Assembly: GCA_951812925.1 (NCBI GenBank)
Contig: OX638368.1
Coordinates: 11,363,994-11,427,993, forward strand
Source: Calliopum simillimum
Taxonomy: Eukaryota; Arthropoda; Insecta; Diptera; Lauxaniidae
Direction: 5' to 3'
DNA: 64,000 bases
The translations under genes were made by a program, and so were the position numbers. Positions 24,601 through 35,430 of this stretch are shown here, piece by piece. The notes under the pieces are model-generated. The model was not told the origin of the DNA, made no database searches, and saw nothing but the letters and a program-made list of their open reading frames with translations. Within the stretch, counting starts at the first letter, position 1, and every line of letters starts with the position of its first letter.

Positions 24601-26400
24601 CTTACATGCAAAATTCGAGTAAAATGCTGCTTTAACTTATTTAATCATAAGATGGCGCTAATAATTTTCTACTGCTGAGCTTAACTCATTTCACACTAGA
24701 TGGCGGCAATAACAGGAGGTTGCAATGAATACTAAATTACGATATGTCACATTTTTTTCGTAATTACTTCACAAGAATTTAAGCCTTTCTACCTTTCAAC
24801 TCTATCTTGCTGTGGTAATAAAATAGTGATATTTCTATGCCAAAAATATTAGATAATCTAAGTAGGATTTTTTTAAACTTATTAAACTAGTGAATTTCTA
24901 TAAAAATTTAGTTGAAATGGAAATTTTTATTATAAATTTTATTTCATGGTTTAGATTAACTTTATAGCTTGTAAAAATCATAAGATATTTCATAATACAA
25001 AATGTAATTTGCATATAAAATATATTTTTTATTATTTGAAATATATGTACCATTGTAAGCTGCATTAACAGAAAAAGTCAAATTACAGCCCATTTAAATA
25101 AATTGTGCTTTTTTCCATTCGTATTTTAAGTCTCTAATACAAATCTCCGGCAAATCCTGGATTTTATTTTGCAACATTTAAATTTTATGCCTGAGCATTA
25201 TAATAATAAATTTTACATGAAGCTTCAAAAAATAAAAAAAAAAAAATTACAAAAAAAAAGATGCCACAGTGCACGCCCATATAGATCACCCTGTTCACTT
25301 GTAAGCAGCATGGAGATTTTTTGTGCTGTCCTTTTCTTTGTTTGGGGTGCAGGCAGTTCCAACAACCTTGTGCAAAGGTTGGTTAATTTTTGATTTAAGT
25401 ATATCATCAAAAATTTTACGTTTCATAAATTTTTATTTTTAAAAGAAATATTGCAAAAATGGCAAAATCTCTTGTCCTTACTCAAAAAAACCAAATCCTG
25501 CTTTAAAGGAAACCGGACGCAGTTTTACTTCATTTGTAAAATGACGCACAAAATTGTTGTACATTCTATTAAATTGTTGCTGCTATTCAAAAAAAAAGAA
25601 GAAGAAAAATGAAAAATTGCCATCAAATTGTAAAAAAATTTTCAAAGTGGGGTGAAAAGGACAATAGTCCTTTAGCGCCAATAGCAAAAGTCAAATTAAA
25701 TATGTCAGAAAAAAAAAGCAGCAAATAATGTGGCTTTAAAGAGCGTGGTAGCGGCGGTTGACACTGCTACCCTTAGCAATGTAAAATCAGGAAGGATAAT
25801 GGTTACAAAAAGCATTGCTTTGCGAAAAAAAAAGAGAAAAAATTGCTTATGTTTTTTGTACCTTTTTGTATTTAAAGTTTTATCCTTTTTTCCCCTTTGC
25901 TATGTTGCAATTTTTGCTGGCGTTTTTCTGGTCACTTGTTTTAGTATTTTATGCACTCCACTCACCTCCTCCCATTGATTTCAGTCTTTTTTTTTTTTGC
26001 ATGCGCTATGACTGTGCGATTATCCTTTTCATGGCTGGCCAAAAGGATTGTGCTGCGGTGCTTCATTTTTATGGCGCTGCAATGAAATTGAAAATCAAAT
26101 TTACGATTTTTCATCTGTTTTTTGTTTCAGGATTTATCTCAATTCTTTTTGGGTTTTTGTTTTTATTTCATTGACCAATGCAATGAAATCATTGTGGAGT
26201 AAAAAGTTACGATAAGACGATGAAATGCAAATCATGAGCAAAAGCAATCAATTGAAGTTGACAGTGCAGAATAAAAGCAAAAATGAAGAGGAAGGAAAGT
26301 GCAGATGCACAAATTGCATTGGAGAATTAAAAGCTTAAGGAAATGTTGTTATATCCCAAAAAATAATAGCTCATCAATAGTGAGCAATAAATATATATGT
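24601..26400. other. Noncoding stretch, no gene recognised
   Basis: An ORF of 119 codons at 25,815-26,174 is low-complexity Phe/Leu sequence without family features. TATCCTTTTT occurs at 25,881. Positions 25,500-26,350 look TE-poor. Confidence 0.4.
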
Positions 26401-26631
26401 AAGTAAATGCAACCTATGCAATATAATCCGATTTCATCTAGTCTTATCTTATTCAATGCAAAATAATTCGATCCTATCCAATACAATTCAATCCGATCCT
26501 ATACAAATTCATTCAATCTAATGCAGTATAATCTTTTCCTTCTTCTTTCCATTCATCTAATCGATTCAATTTCCTGCCAATTTCATTCTATTTTATTTTA
26601 TTTATTTCTTTAGATAACATTCCATTCCATG
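26401..26631. repeat. Degenerate pentamer flank, left
   Basis: CGATCCTATCC, ATTCAATC, CATTCTATTTTATTT and CCATTCCAT words suggest an older, decayed edge of the adjacent pentanucleotide array. Confidence 0.6.
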
Positions 26632-27680
26632 TCATTTCATTTCATTTCATTTCATTTCATTTCATTTCATTTCATTTCATTTCATTTCATTTCATTTCAT
26701 TTCATTTCATTTCATTTCATTTCATTTCATTTCATTTCATTTCATTTCATTTCATTTCATTTCATTTCATTTCATTTCATTTCATTTCATTTCATTTCAT
26801 TTCATTTCATTTCATTTCATTTCATTTCATTTCATTTCATTTCATTTCATTTCATTTCATTTCATTTCATTTCATTTCATTTCATTTCATTTCATTTCAT
26901 TTCATTTCATTTCATTTCATTTCATTTCATTTCATTTCATTTCATTTCATTTCATTTCATTTCATTTCATTTCATTTCATTTCATTTCATTTCATTTCAT
27001 TTCATTTCATTTCATTTCATTTCATTTCATTTCATTTCATTTCATTTCATTTCATTTCATTTCATTTCATTTCATTTCATTTCATTTCATTTCATTTCAT
27101 TTCATTTCATTTCATTTCATTTCATTTCATTTCATTTCATTTCATTTCATTTCATTTCATTTCATTTCATTTCATTTCATTTCATTTCATTTCATTTCAT
27201 TTCATTTCATTTCATTTCATTTCATTTCATTTCATTTCATTTCATTTCATTTCATTTCATTTCATTTCATTTCATTTCATTTCATTTCATTTCATTTCAT
27301 TTCATTTCATTTCATTTCATTTCATTTCATTTCATTTCATTTCATTTCATTTCATTTCATTTCATTTCATTTCATTTCATTTCATTTCATTGCATTTCAT
27401 TTCATTTCATTTCATTTCATTTCATTTCATTTCATTTCATTTCATTTCATTTCATTTCATTTCATTTCATTTCATTTCATTTCATTTCATTTCATTTCAT
27501 TTCATTTCATTTCATTTCATTTCATTTCATTTCATTTCATTTCATTTCATTTCATTTCATTTCATTTCATTTCATTTCATTTCATTTCATTTCATTTCAT
27601 TTCATTTCATTTCATTTCATTTCATTTCATTTCATTTCATTTCATTTCATTTCATTTCATTCATTTCATTTCATTTCATT
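26632..27680. repeat. (TTTCA)n pentanucleotide array, about 1.05 kb
   Basis: About 209 copies of the 5-bp unit TTTCA (equivalently ATTTC; GAAAT on the minus strand) run almost without interruption. There is one substitution at 27,392 (T to G) and one 1-bp loss at 27,660/27,661 that shifts the phase. Because 5 is not a multiple of 3, the repeat gives a long open frame (period five residues: S-F-H-F-I) that is not a gene. The near-perfect homogeneity implies recent expansion or active homogenisation. The true length may differ from this assembly. Confidence 0.98.
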
Positions 27681-27838
27681 CCATTCCATTCCATTCCATT
27701 CCATTCCATTCCATTCTATGCCATTCCATTCCATTCCATTCCATTCCATTCCATTCCATTCCATTCCATTCCATTCCATTCCATTCCATTCCATTCCATT
27801 CCATTCCATTCCATTCCATTCTATTCCATTCTATTAAA
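27681..27838. repeat. (ATTCC)n pentanucleotide array, about 155 bp
   Basis: It follows the TTTCA array directly without a spacer. The unit differs by one base (ATTTC to ATTCC). Interruptions occur at 27,716-27,720 (CTATG) and after 27,820, then it decays into CTATT/CAATT variants to about 27,990. ATTCC is the same pentamer as in human satellite II/III; this is a sequence coincidence and not evidence of homology. Confidence 0.95.
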
Positions 27839-27999
27839 TTCTATTCCACTCAATTCTATTCCATATCATACCAATCCGATTTATTTTGTTCCATTCAAGT
27901 TCAATCCGTTCCATTTTATTCTATTCTCTCCCATTTATTACATTGAATTCTGTTCCATTCCAATCCGTTCCTTTTAGATCTGATCATTGCCATTCAATC

Positions 28000-29144
28000 C
28001 ATTTCGCGTTTTCTGGCTTCAACTAAAACTTTCCAGCTTCTTGTTCATCTATACCACGTTTGCTGCACATTATAAACTATTCAGGTATGGGCCACGATGC
28101 AACTTTTTTACGAATGGCTTACAAACTTTTTTTTTGCGTTAAATTTCCTCTAACTGACTTAAATCCTTCTAAAGGACACGTGCGCTGCGACATAATCGCC
28201 GCGGTGATTGTGTAAAGAAAAAAAAAAAATGAAGGAATAAGTCCACATCAAGTGCACCGATCAACAAATCGCTAAATTTATATTGGCAACAATAACAGTA
28301 ACAACTTAAAATCCTGACAGCAATAAAAATTGTAAAAACAAAAACAACAAAAAAAAGTAAAGCGCTTTAAAAGGATTTGCCGCACATAAGCTAAAAACAA
28401 TGAATGCGTTCGTGTAGGTAGTTTTACCGGGTGTGTGCTGCGGGAAATACAACATATGTGTGATGACGATGACGACGTTTCATGATGTGAAGTGTCGTGT
28501 CGTCTGTCATTGTAACGATTGCTAGTGATTGAGGTGGTTGGCTGCGCAAACGCGTTTTCATAAAAGCAAATGAATGAATCCCCGGTTAATCCTATTTCGC
28601 GGTAAACTGCATAAATAACATTGAATTGCCAGGACACAAAGCAGCCATACCTTAATACACGCTCATACTGTTGCATATCTGAGTAGCAGCTTTCCTATCG
28701 CTAGACAGAAATTTGCACTTTGTCGAAGTGTTCGCTGCAAAAAAGTTTTGATTTTTTTTTTTTTTTTCAGTTAATTCTTTGATTGGTGGAAATTGATTAG
28801 ATTTATAGAGTCCTACAGTAATTGATGCTATTGTTTTCATATTTTTGTTTCACGAATTGCTGCAAATAGTAAATGAGGGAATTGTGTTCTATCTAAACAT
28901 AACTCGTTTTGAAAATCTTTCGGAGCATAGAGCAGAAAATGTTTTTGCTCTACATCATATGTAAGCTCATCTTCAGCTTTTTTTTAACTATATATAGAGT
29001 CGGTTCGTTTACTCCAATACTCATTCGTTTTAGCCATTGTTTTAATTGACTTGTGAAACAGCACATTGTCTCGAAAAAACGGCAAGTTTATTGCAAGCTT
29101 CGAAAGTGACTATCAAATGCTCAAATTTTCGTACAAAATGCAAA
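28000..29144. other. TE-poor noncoding stretch
   Basis: No gene is recognised. Positions 28,150-28,680 are higher in GC than their surroundings and contain CACGTG at about 28,179 and repeated GATGACGATGACG words. GGAATAAGTCCA at about 28,234 matches 12 bp of the TIR of the 4.2-kb transposon, probably by chance. A minus-strand ORF at 28,676-28,278 has Ser- and Leu-rich composition without family features. Confidence 0.4.
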
Positions 29145-29925
29145 CACACTAGGGGAAGTGCTGCGATTGTGGTATACATAATCTTTTTTTGGAATTTGCA
29201 AGTAAATCGTTGGATCAATTTCAGCCAAATTTTTTTTATGCTGATCAGTGAAGTATTGGCTACAGGATATATTTCAATAAAATGTGTGCAATTTCATTAA
29301 AAAAAAGTTATTGGGCGAAATCTGAAAAAAGTCAAAAGAGCTGTGTGTGAAAAGTTGGCTAGTAATGTGGTATGTACGGTAGGGTAATGTGGTTTACTAT
29401 AAAATATGCTGATTAGTGAAGTATTGGCTACAAAATGTTTCTCCATAAAATGTATACAATTGTGGAAAAAGTAATTATAGAGCATAATCTGGCATATGTC
29501 AGATATATGTCAGAAAACCTGTACTTGAAAAGTGGGCAGGTAATGTGGTATACTTATACCATATAACCAGCTCAACTATACCGCATTGACCGATTTTAGG
29601 AAATTACAAAATCATAAAAATGAAATGGGAAACTTTGTGAGTTTACAAAGTTAAACACTTATTGCGTAATATCTAACACTTTTCTTAATTGAATATGAAT
29701 AAAACTTTCAAAGAAAATAACTTTTTCTTCACAAAATTTTTTTACAAAAAATGCGAAAGAAAGTCGACCACACTCGATTTCGTTCAACTGACAGCGGAAA
29801 AATTATGTTTGGTGCATGACAGCATCACATCCCTGACGTCCGCAAGTTCTTATCCAAATCAGAGATATGCGACTATACCACATTACAAAACCATACCACA
29901 ATCGTATCACTTTCTCTACCTTCTG
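29145..29925. mobile_element. Probable TIR element with GTGGTAT repeats
   Basis: The left end carries GAAGTGCTGCGATTGTGGTA (about 29,155). The right end, in reverse complement from about 29,925, carries AAAGTGATACGATTGTGGTA. Internally, TAATGTGGTAT recurs at about 29,365 and 29,540 and as ATACCACATTAC near 29,880. Two imperfect tandem blocks each start CTGATYAGTGAAGTATTGGC (29,240 and 29,411). No transposase was recognised. Confidence 0.5.
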
Positions 29926-32639
29926 ATATCTTCAAGTTGTCAGCTATATCACGCAACTTCACATTTTGGTCTTCTAAAGCTTTCCAAATTTTTTGTCTCT
30001 CTTGATTTTAAGTAAGTTCACCAATAAGAGTTTGAAAGATTCTATACACATCCTTTTTGTCAAAATATGTGCTTTATTTTATTAGTGAAATTAACATTTT
30101 TACAACACTTTATACGATTCATACTTAAAGCATGATTTTATTAATCACTTAAATACGGTTTATTGATTTTCCGCAGGATTTTAGCGACCAATAGTCAAAG
30201 CCAAAATGTGTTGGATATGAAATAGAAGAAGAAAAAAGAACACAAAATATAAATCTGCATCGACATACTCGCCGTATACAACACCCTAACACATTGACAG
30301 TGCAACGAACTTGAAATCGAAGCTAAATGTAATTGCTGTCATCAACAGCAATAGCAACAACACCGGTAGGAGCGCTCATAAAAGTGATTCCCGCAAATTT
30401 AAGGCGATGGTTTTTAATGACTAATATACGAGTGAGCATAGAAAGGATATGGCGCCGTTGTCCTGCTGATGTTTTGTGCACGAAGTATTGGCTTGCTGTT
30501 AATGACAACAGCAATAACAACGAGCGTGTTGACAGCAATGGCGACCTCCATTAAATCTAATCGCATTAAATGTGCCGGAAAAATAGTTGATATCGGGAAT
30601 GAGCGAAAAAGGAGCAACAACGGGAGAAATGCTAGGAAATGTAGAAATTAAACTGAAAGTAGGTGGTATATGAGGGTTGCTATTTATGTAGTCAGACTAG
30701 CAAGAAAAAAAGAAACAATTAATTGTCACTGAATTTGATTTTATTTTTATACTCTGTACCTAATTTGTCCCTCTGCAGAGATTTTGATGAAACATTTTTT
30801 CCTTATACTACTTATATTACTAGGTGAGAACATCGTTAATGATTTTTTGCAATTTTTTTTTTACCAAGCCGTTCAAGAGATATAAATATAGTGTCATAAA
30901 GTTCGACCTAGAGCCAAAATAGTAAAACCCAAAAAGAGTTTTCTTAGTGACATTGTGAACTTTTAGAAACAGCAATCAAAAAGTTGTTTGGATTCGATGA
31001 CCCCAAAAATGTTGCACAGTGTAATGTACAGTCTTGATAGCAACTACTTATACTAGTGCTGCCCATACCGGATACATCAATTGCAACCTATATAGCAGAA
31101 TGTAAGTTAGAAAGTAAACGAAAAGCAGAAAGGATGCTATGGAAACAAAAGTTAGACGTAAACGTTGACAGTTATCACAAATTTATTGATTGGCGATTTG
31201 CAGGATGAAAAGAGTGCGCTGTAATGAAAAAGAGAAAGGAAGCACCACATGATGTGGTTGCAACAGAGAGAGAGAGAGATAGCAATATAAGTAATGAAAG
31301 GAAAATTGAAATCTGTAGCAAATAATTGCAATTACATTCTTCACTAAGCGGATAAAAGTCAACAACAACAGCAGCAGCAGCAATAACAGCACGGACATTA
31401 AGTAGGGCTGGGCAATAAAAATAAGTTCTCGCTGGATTTAGTGAGAGCTGATTAAATTTTTTCTATGCTTAAAGTATAGAAAGAATTTGCAGAAAAGGAA
31501 AATAATTTAATTTTAAATGATTTTAATAAAAAATATTTAAGTATCCTAGAGAGGATAATGTGAAAAAAATCATTTGTGAAAAAGTTACCTTAAACCTAAG
31601 TATTCTCATATAGTAATGTACCTGATGCTACCTTTTTAAGGACACACGTATGATGAAAACAAAACAAAAAAAAAAGCATATTAATAGCTTTTTGGATACC
31701 AAATCCCATCATTAAAACGCAAACTTTTGTCACACTCTACAGCAACAGCTGTTGCCCGTGACCATCCTCCAGGCCAGTGTGTGTATAGAGGAAGAATTTT
31801 TCAAATTACTATTAATACAATTTTTTTTCCCCAACGTATGTACATCCGGTGCTCCTTTTTGGTCATTAAATGAACAACACGTCGAAAAACTGGTCTAAAA
31901 TAGTTTTTAATTTTATTACATTGCACAACACACACACACACACACGGAGACAGGACAGCAAAGGACACGCGCTACATACGAAATGAGCAAAAGCAGTCAA
32001 ATGGTTTAGTAAATTTAATATGCTGCTTGTTGTTGTTGCTGTTGGTTGGATTTTTTTCCTATCCTTAGTCGTTACCAAATGACCACGTCCAGGAGCATCA
32101 TCATTGAATTTAAGTTTTGGTCAAGCAGAGTTTTGCAAAATAAAGCAAAACAAAATAAGCCACACTGAAAGGACATTAATGTCCTGGCAGCCAAGCAGCC
32201 CGCCACATTCTCGCATACATGTGTAGCAAACATAATGTATGTATGTAAGTGAATAGGTTAATGTTTATGCGTGTGTGTGCAAGTTTAGTTTTTGTTAATG
32301 TATATGAAACGTTTTTGCACTTTGACGCTGCCGCTAACGCATCCTTTGCTCTGCTCGATTTGTGTTTTGTGTCTTTGGTGTGGAATTTTAATTTTGCCTT
32401 AATTTGATGCAATTTTCGTTGTTACAGGTTGCTTTTGCTCATTTGCAGCAGCAATTAAATTGAATAGTGCGGTGAAGAAAAGAGATAAAAGAAAAATTGT
32501 CTAAAGGTATTGTCGCAGGATTGCTAAGTCCAAACATTTTGCTCACATTAAGAGTCTTATTGTGTAAAGTTTGTTTAGTTTCACTGTAGTCCTCAGACTC
32601 CTGGTGGAGCATTTAGAAACTAAAGTTGAAGTAGACCTA
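29926..32639. other. TE-poor noncoding stretch with simple repeats
   Basis: It contains a GA run at 31,265-31,279, (AAC)/(CAG) triplets at 31,360-31,385 and (CA)n at 31,926-31,944. GTTGTTGTTGCTGTTGG occurs near 32,030. I found no exon or transposon end. The texture fits fly intronic or regulatory DNA. Confidence 0.4.
31926..31944. repeat. (CA)n microsatellite
   Basis: About nine CA units. Confidence 0.9.
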
Positions 32640-33770
32640 TTCCTTGACATTTTTCTACTTCCACAGTATTTTCGATTTCCTTAATATTTTTCGACTTCTT
32701 CAATATATTTTGATTTCTTCGTTATTTTTCGACGTTTTCTGTATTTTTCGACTTCTTCAATATTTTTCGTATTCTTTAATATTATTCGTATTTTTCAATA
32801 TTTTTCAGTTTCTTTAATATTTTTCGGTTTCTGCAATATTTTTCGACTTCTTCCATTATTCTCGAATTTTTCAATATTTTTTGACTTCTTCAGTATTTTT
32901 CGAATTCTTCAACATTTTTCGACTTCTTCATTATTTTTCGAATCCTTCAATATTTTTCGACTCTTCAATATGTTTCGACTTTTTCAATATTTTTTGAATC
33001 CTTCAATATTTTTCGACTTCTTCCATTATTCTCGAATTCTTCTATATTTTTTGACTTCTTCAGTATTTTTCGAATTCTTCAACATTTTTCGGCTTTTTCA
33101 TTATTTTTCGAATCTATCAAAATTTTTCGACTTCATCAATATTTTTCGACTTCTTCAATATTTTTCGAATTCTTCAATATTTTGCGACTCCTTCAATATT
33201 TTTCGACTTCTTCAATATATTTCGACTTCTTCAATATTTTTCGTATTCTTCAATATTATTCGTGTTCCTCAATATTTTTCAGTTTCTTCAATATTTTTTG
33301 GTTTCTTCAATATTTTTCGACTTTTCCAAAATTTTCGACTCCTTCAATATTTTTCGACTTCTTCAATATTTTTCGACTTCTTCAATATTTCTCGCCTTCT
33401 TCAATATTAATTGTATTTCTTCAATATTTTCCAGTTTCTTCAATATTTTTTGGTTTCTTAAAAATTTTTCCACTTTTTCTAAATTTTCGACTTTTTCAAT
33501 ATTTCTCGGTTTCTTCGACTTTTTTCGAATTCTGCAATTATTCTCGAATTCTTCAATATTTATTTTTCGATTTTTTCAATATTTTTCGGTTTCTTAAATA
33601 TTTTCGATTCGTCTTCAATATTTCTCGACCCCTTCAACACTTTTCGAGCCCTACATTTTCGACTTCTTCAATATTTTTCGACTCCTTCAATATTTTTCGA
33701 CTTCTTCGATATTTTTCGACTTCTTCAACATTCTTTTACTTCTTCAATATGTTGCAAGAACTTATTTTTC
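32640..33770. repeat. 18-bp AT-rich minisatellite (CTTCAATATTTTTCGACT)
   Basis: About 60 imperfect copies of an 18-bp unit, centred on CTTCAATATTTTTCGACT, run for 1.1 kb. The most regular units are at 33,120-33,400. Because 18 is divisible by three, all three frames stay open in places and yield Phe/Asn/Ile-rich pseudo-proteins of up to 238 codons. Those have no start context or family resemblance and are not genes. Confidence 0.9.
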
Positions 33771-34849
33771 AAAGGTTTTTTTATGTTCTTGGGTTATTTG
33801 ACAAAAGGATGACGAAGTGTTGCTTTAAAGTTTTTTGTTCTTGTCACCATCCCCCTGCTGTGAGTTTTTATGCAGAACAAAACTTGTCAATTCACTAAAT
33901 TAATTGTATATTTTCAAATAAACAGCTAACAAGCTGTCAAAAACAATGACACAAGCAAGATTTTAAACATATGTAATTAATGTAATTTTAATAGCCTCCC
34001 TCACACGGCGACTACATCCTTGCCGTGGACAATACATACCTATAAAACCTAAACAAACGCTACAACCGAGTTACATTGCAACCTTAAAAATACCACTTTG
34101 TCAATTTTAATTACGTACGCATCCACGCTGTCTGCCAAAACATATGTAATCATATATGTTTTACTAAGCTTGGGATAAGTCAACCCCTTTTTTTGTATCA
34201 TAACTCCAACATCAACCCCCAGGAAGCAATGTAGCCACAGATCTTGTATCTTAATGCGTATGGTTTACACTGTGTAGCATTTAAAATGCATTTGACACTC
34301 GTAGCTGTTCGTTCAAAATTAAATTCCTTAATTTCAACGAGAGTCTGTAGACACACGCCAGCAGCATTACATTGCAATATGTATATCCTGCCACCCTTTT
34401 CCTTTTTGTAGTGGAAAAAGCTCATATCGAAAGGCTCTGCAGAATTTACAATTAAACGTTTTATAAACCGCTGACCAGCGGCGCATCCTAATGTCTGTTT
34501 CGCCCATTCCAATATAGTGCACGCAAAGGTAGAAAGGCAGCAACCCCTTTTTGGATCAAAAGTTTGCTATTATTGCTCACTAATTTATGGGAGTTGGAAA
34601 ATTTTAAATCTTTACTTTGTGAACTTAACCCTTTTAAGCAAATTGTGGCAAAATATACCCATCCATACATGCTTTTTTCTACACTTAAGCTTCGTCTATA
34701 CTGCGCTTCTTAAGGTGTGCTAGCCTTTGAGTGGAAATTATTTACGGGAATGATAACCCTAATGAACTTTCAAATGTAAATATTTAGATCTTTCGTAATT
34801 ACTTCGTGTCGTAGTGTAGTAGAAAACTTAATATTTCAAAGTACGGCAG
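33771..34849. other. Noncoding stretch, no gene recognised
   Basis: A minus-strand 104-codon ORF at 34,512-34,198 has five Cys and mixed composition but no recognisable family. It lacks a clear start context. I leave it uncalled. Confidence 0.35.
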
Positions 34850-35065
34850 GTACACAGCAAAAAGTTTGAGGATAAAGTATAAACTTATTTTTATATAATT
34901 TGTTTTTATAAACTTATCCATTCCAATTTTTTGATATAATTTATAAAATTTTTTTTCTAAAGTTATTCTAAGCCGAAAACGTTTAAATTCTATAAATTTC
35001 ATACCAAAATTGTATAATTTTTATATCAAATTCTGTTTGAGCAAATTTTTTACTTCTTCTCTAAT

Positions 35066-35140
35066 TCGGTCAATGATGTAGAGGTCTAACGAGTTTGTAA
35101 TTATAATACATGGACGGTTGTAGGTTCGTATCCTCCTGTG
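35066..35140 (+). ncRNA. tRNA-like module (SINE head), copy 1
   Basis: The A box-like sequence TGATGTAGAGG is at 35,074-35,084 and the B box-like GGTTCGTATCC at 35,123-35,133, about 49 bp apart, which is normal for a tRNA-type internal Pol III promoter. A T-arm with 4 of 5 pairs can be drawn. A full cloverleaf cannot, so this is a tRNA-derived repeat and not a tRNA gene. A T run 15 bp further on would act as a Pol III terminator. Confidence 0.55.
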
Positions 35141-35234
35141 GTGGTTTTTTTTTTTTTTTTTTTGGTTTATTTATTTTTTTTTTTTTTTATTAGGTACCTA
35201 TTATTATAATTTTTGTATTTAACTTTTTCTTATC

Positions 35235-35335
35235 GGTTAATGGTGTAGAAGTCTAACGAGTTTGTAATTGTAAGTAAAAATAAAATGTTTTTATCTATCA
35301 CACGGACAGTCGTAGGTTCGAATACTCTCATGGTC
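35235..35335 (+). ncRNA. tRNA-like module, copy 2, with a 28-bp insert
   Basis: It aligns with copy 1: GTCTAACGAGTTTGTAATT is shared and GTAGGTTCG is shared. The A box is TGGTGTAGAAG (35,241-35,251) and the B box GGTTCGAATAC (35,315-35,325). About 28 bp of AT-rich sequence is inserted between the halves, in the region corresponding to the anticodon arm. It is a degenerate copy. Confidence 0.5.
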
Positions 35336-35430
35336 ATTTCCTTCTTTTTAATAGAAATTGAAGTAATAATTTATTTGTATAAATTGTGTATGAATTTGGT
35401 GTGAATTTTACACACATTATCTATATAAGT

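Larger units (their letters stand above)
34850..35430. mobile_element. AT-rich element with two tandem tRNA-like cores
   Basis: Long AT-rich flanks surround two tRNA-like modules at 35,066-35,140 and 35,235-35,335. ATAAATTTCATACCAAAATT (about 34,992) on the left and the reverse complement of AATTGTGTATGAATTTGG on the right look like decayed inverted arms. The first module is followed by a T run broken by two G's (35,145-35,190). SINE-like or fold-back origin is inferred. Confidence 0.45.

Noticed and set aside
25815..26174. 119-codon plus-strand ORF
   Set aside because: Phe/Leu-rich AT-driven composition, no family pattern.
26629..27977. Open frames of 402 and 195 codons
   Set aside because: They are read through the TTTCA/ATTCC array. 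The S-F-H-F-I period-five peptide only reflects repeat length and lack of stops.
28232..28245. GGAATAAGTCCA match to the 4.2-kb transposon TIR
   Set aside because: Twelve bases with no extension or partner end; likely chance.
28278..28676. 132-codon minus-strand ORF
   Set aside because: Ser- and Leu-rich composition from simple repeats, no domain, no splice or start context.
32970..33898. Phe/Ile/Asn-rich frames of 111-238 codons
   Set aside because: They follow the 18-bp minisatellite, are open in all three frames, and resemble no protein family.
34198..34512. 104-codon Cys-containing minus-strand ORF
   Set aside because: Mixed composition is suggestive, but nothing matches a known family and no promoter or splice partner was found.
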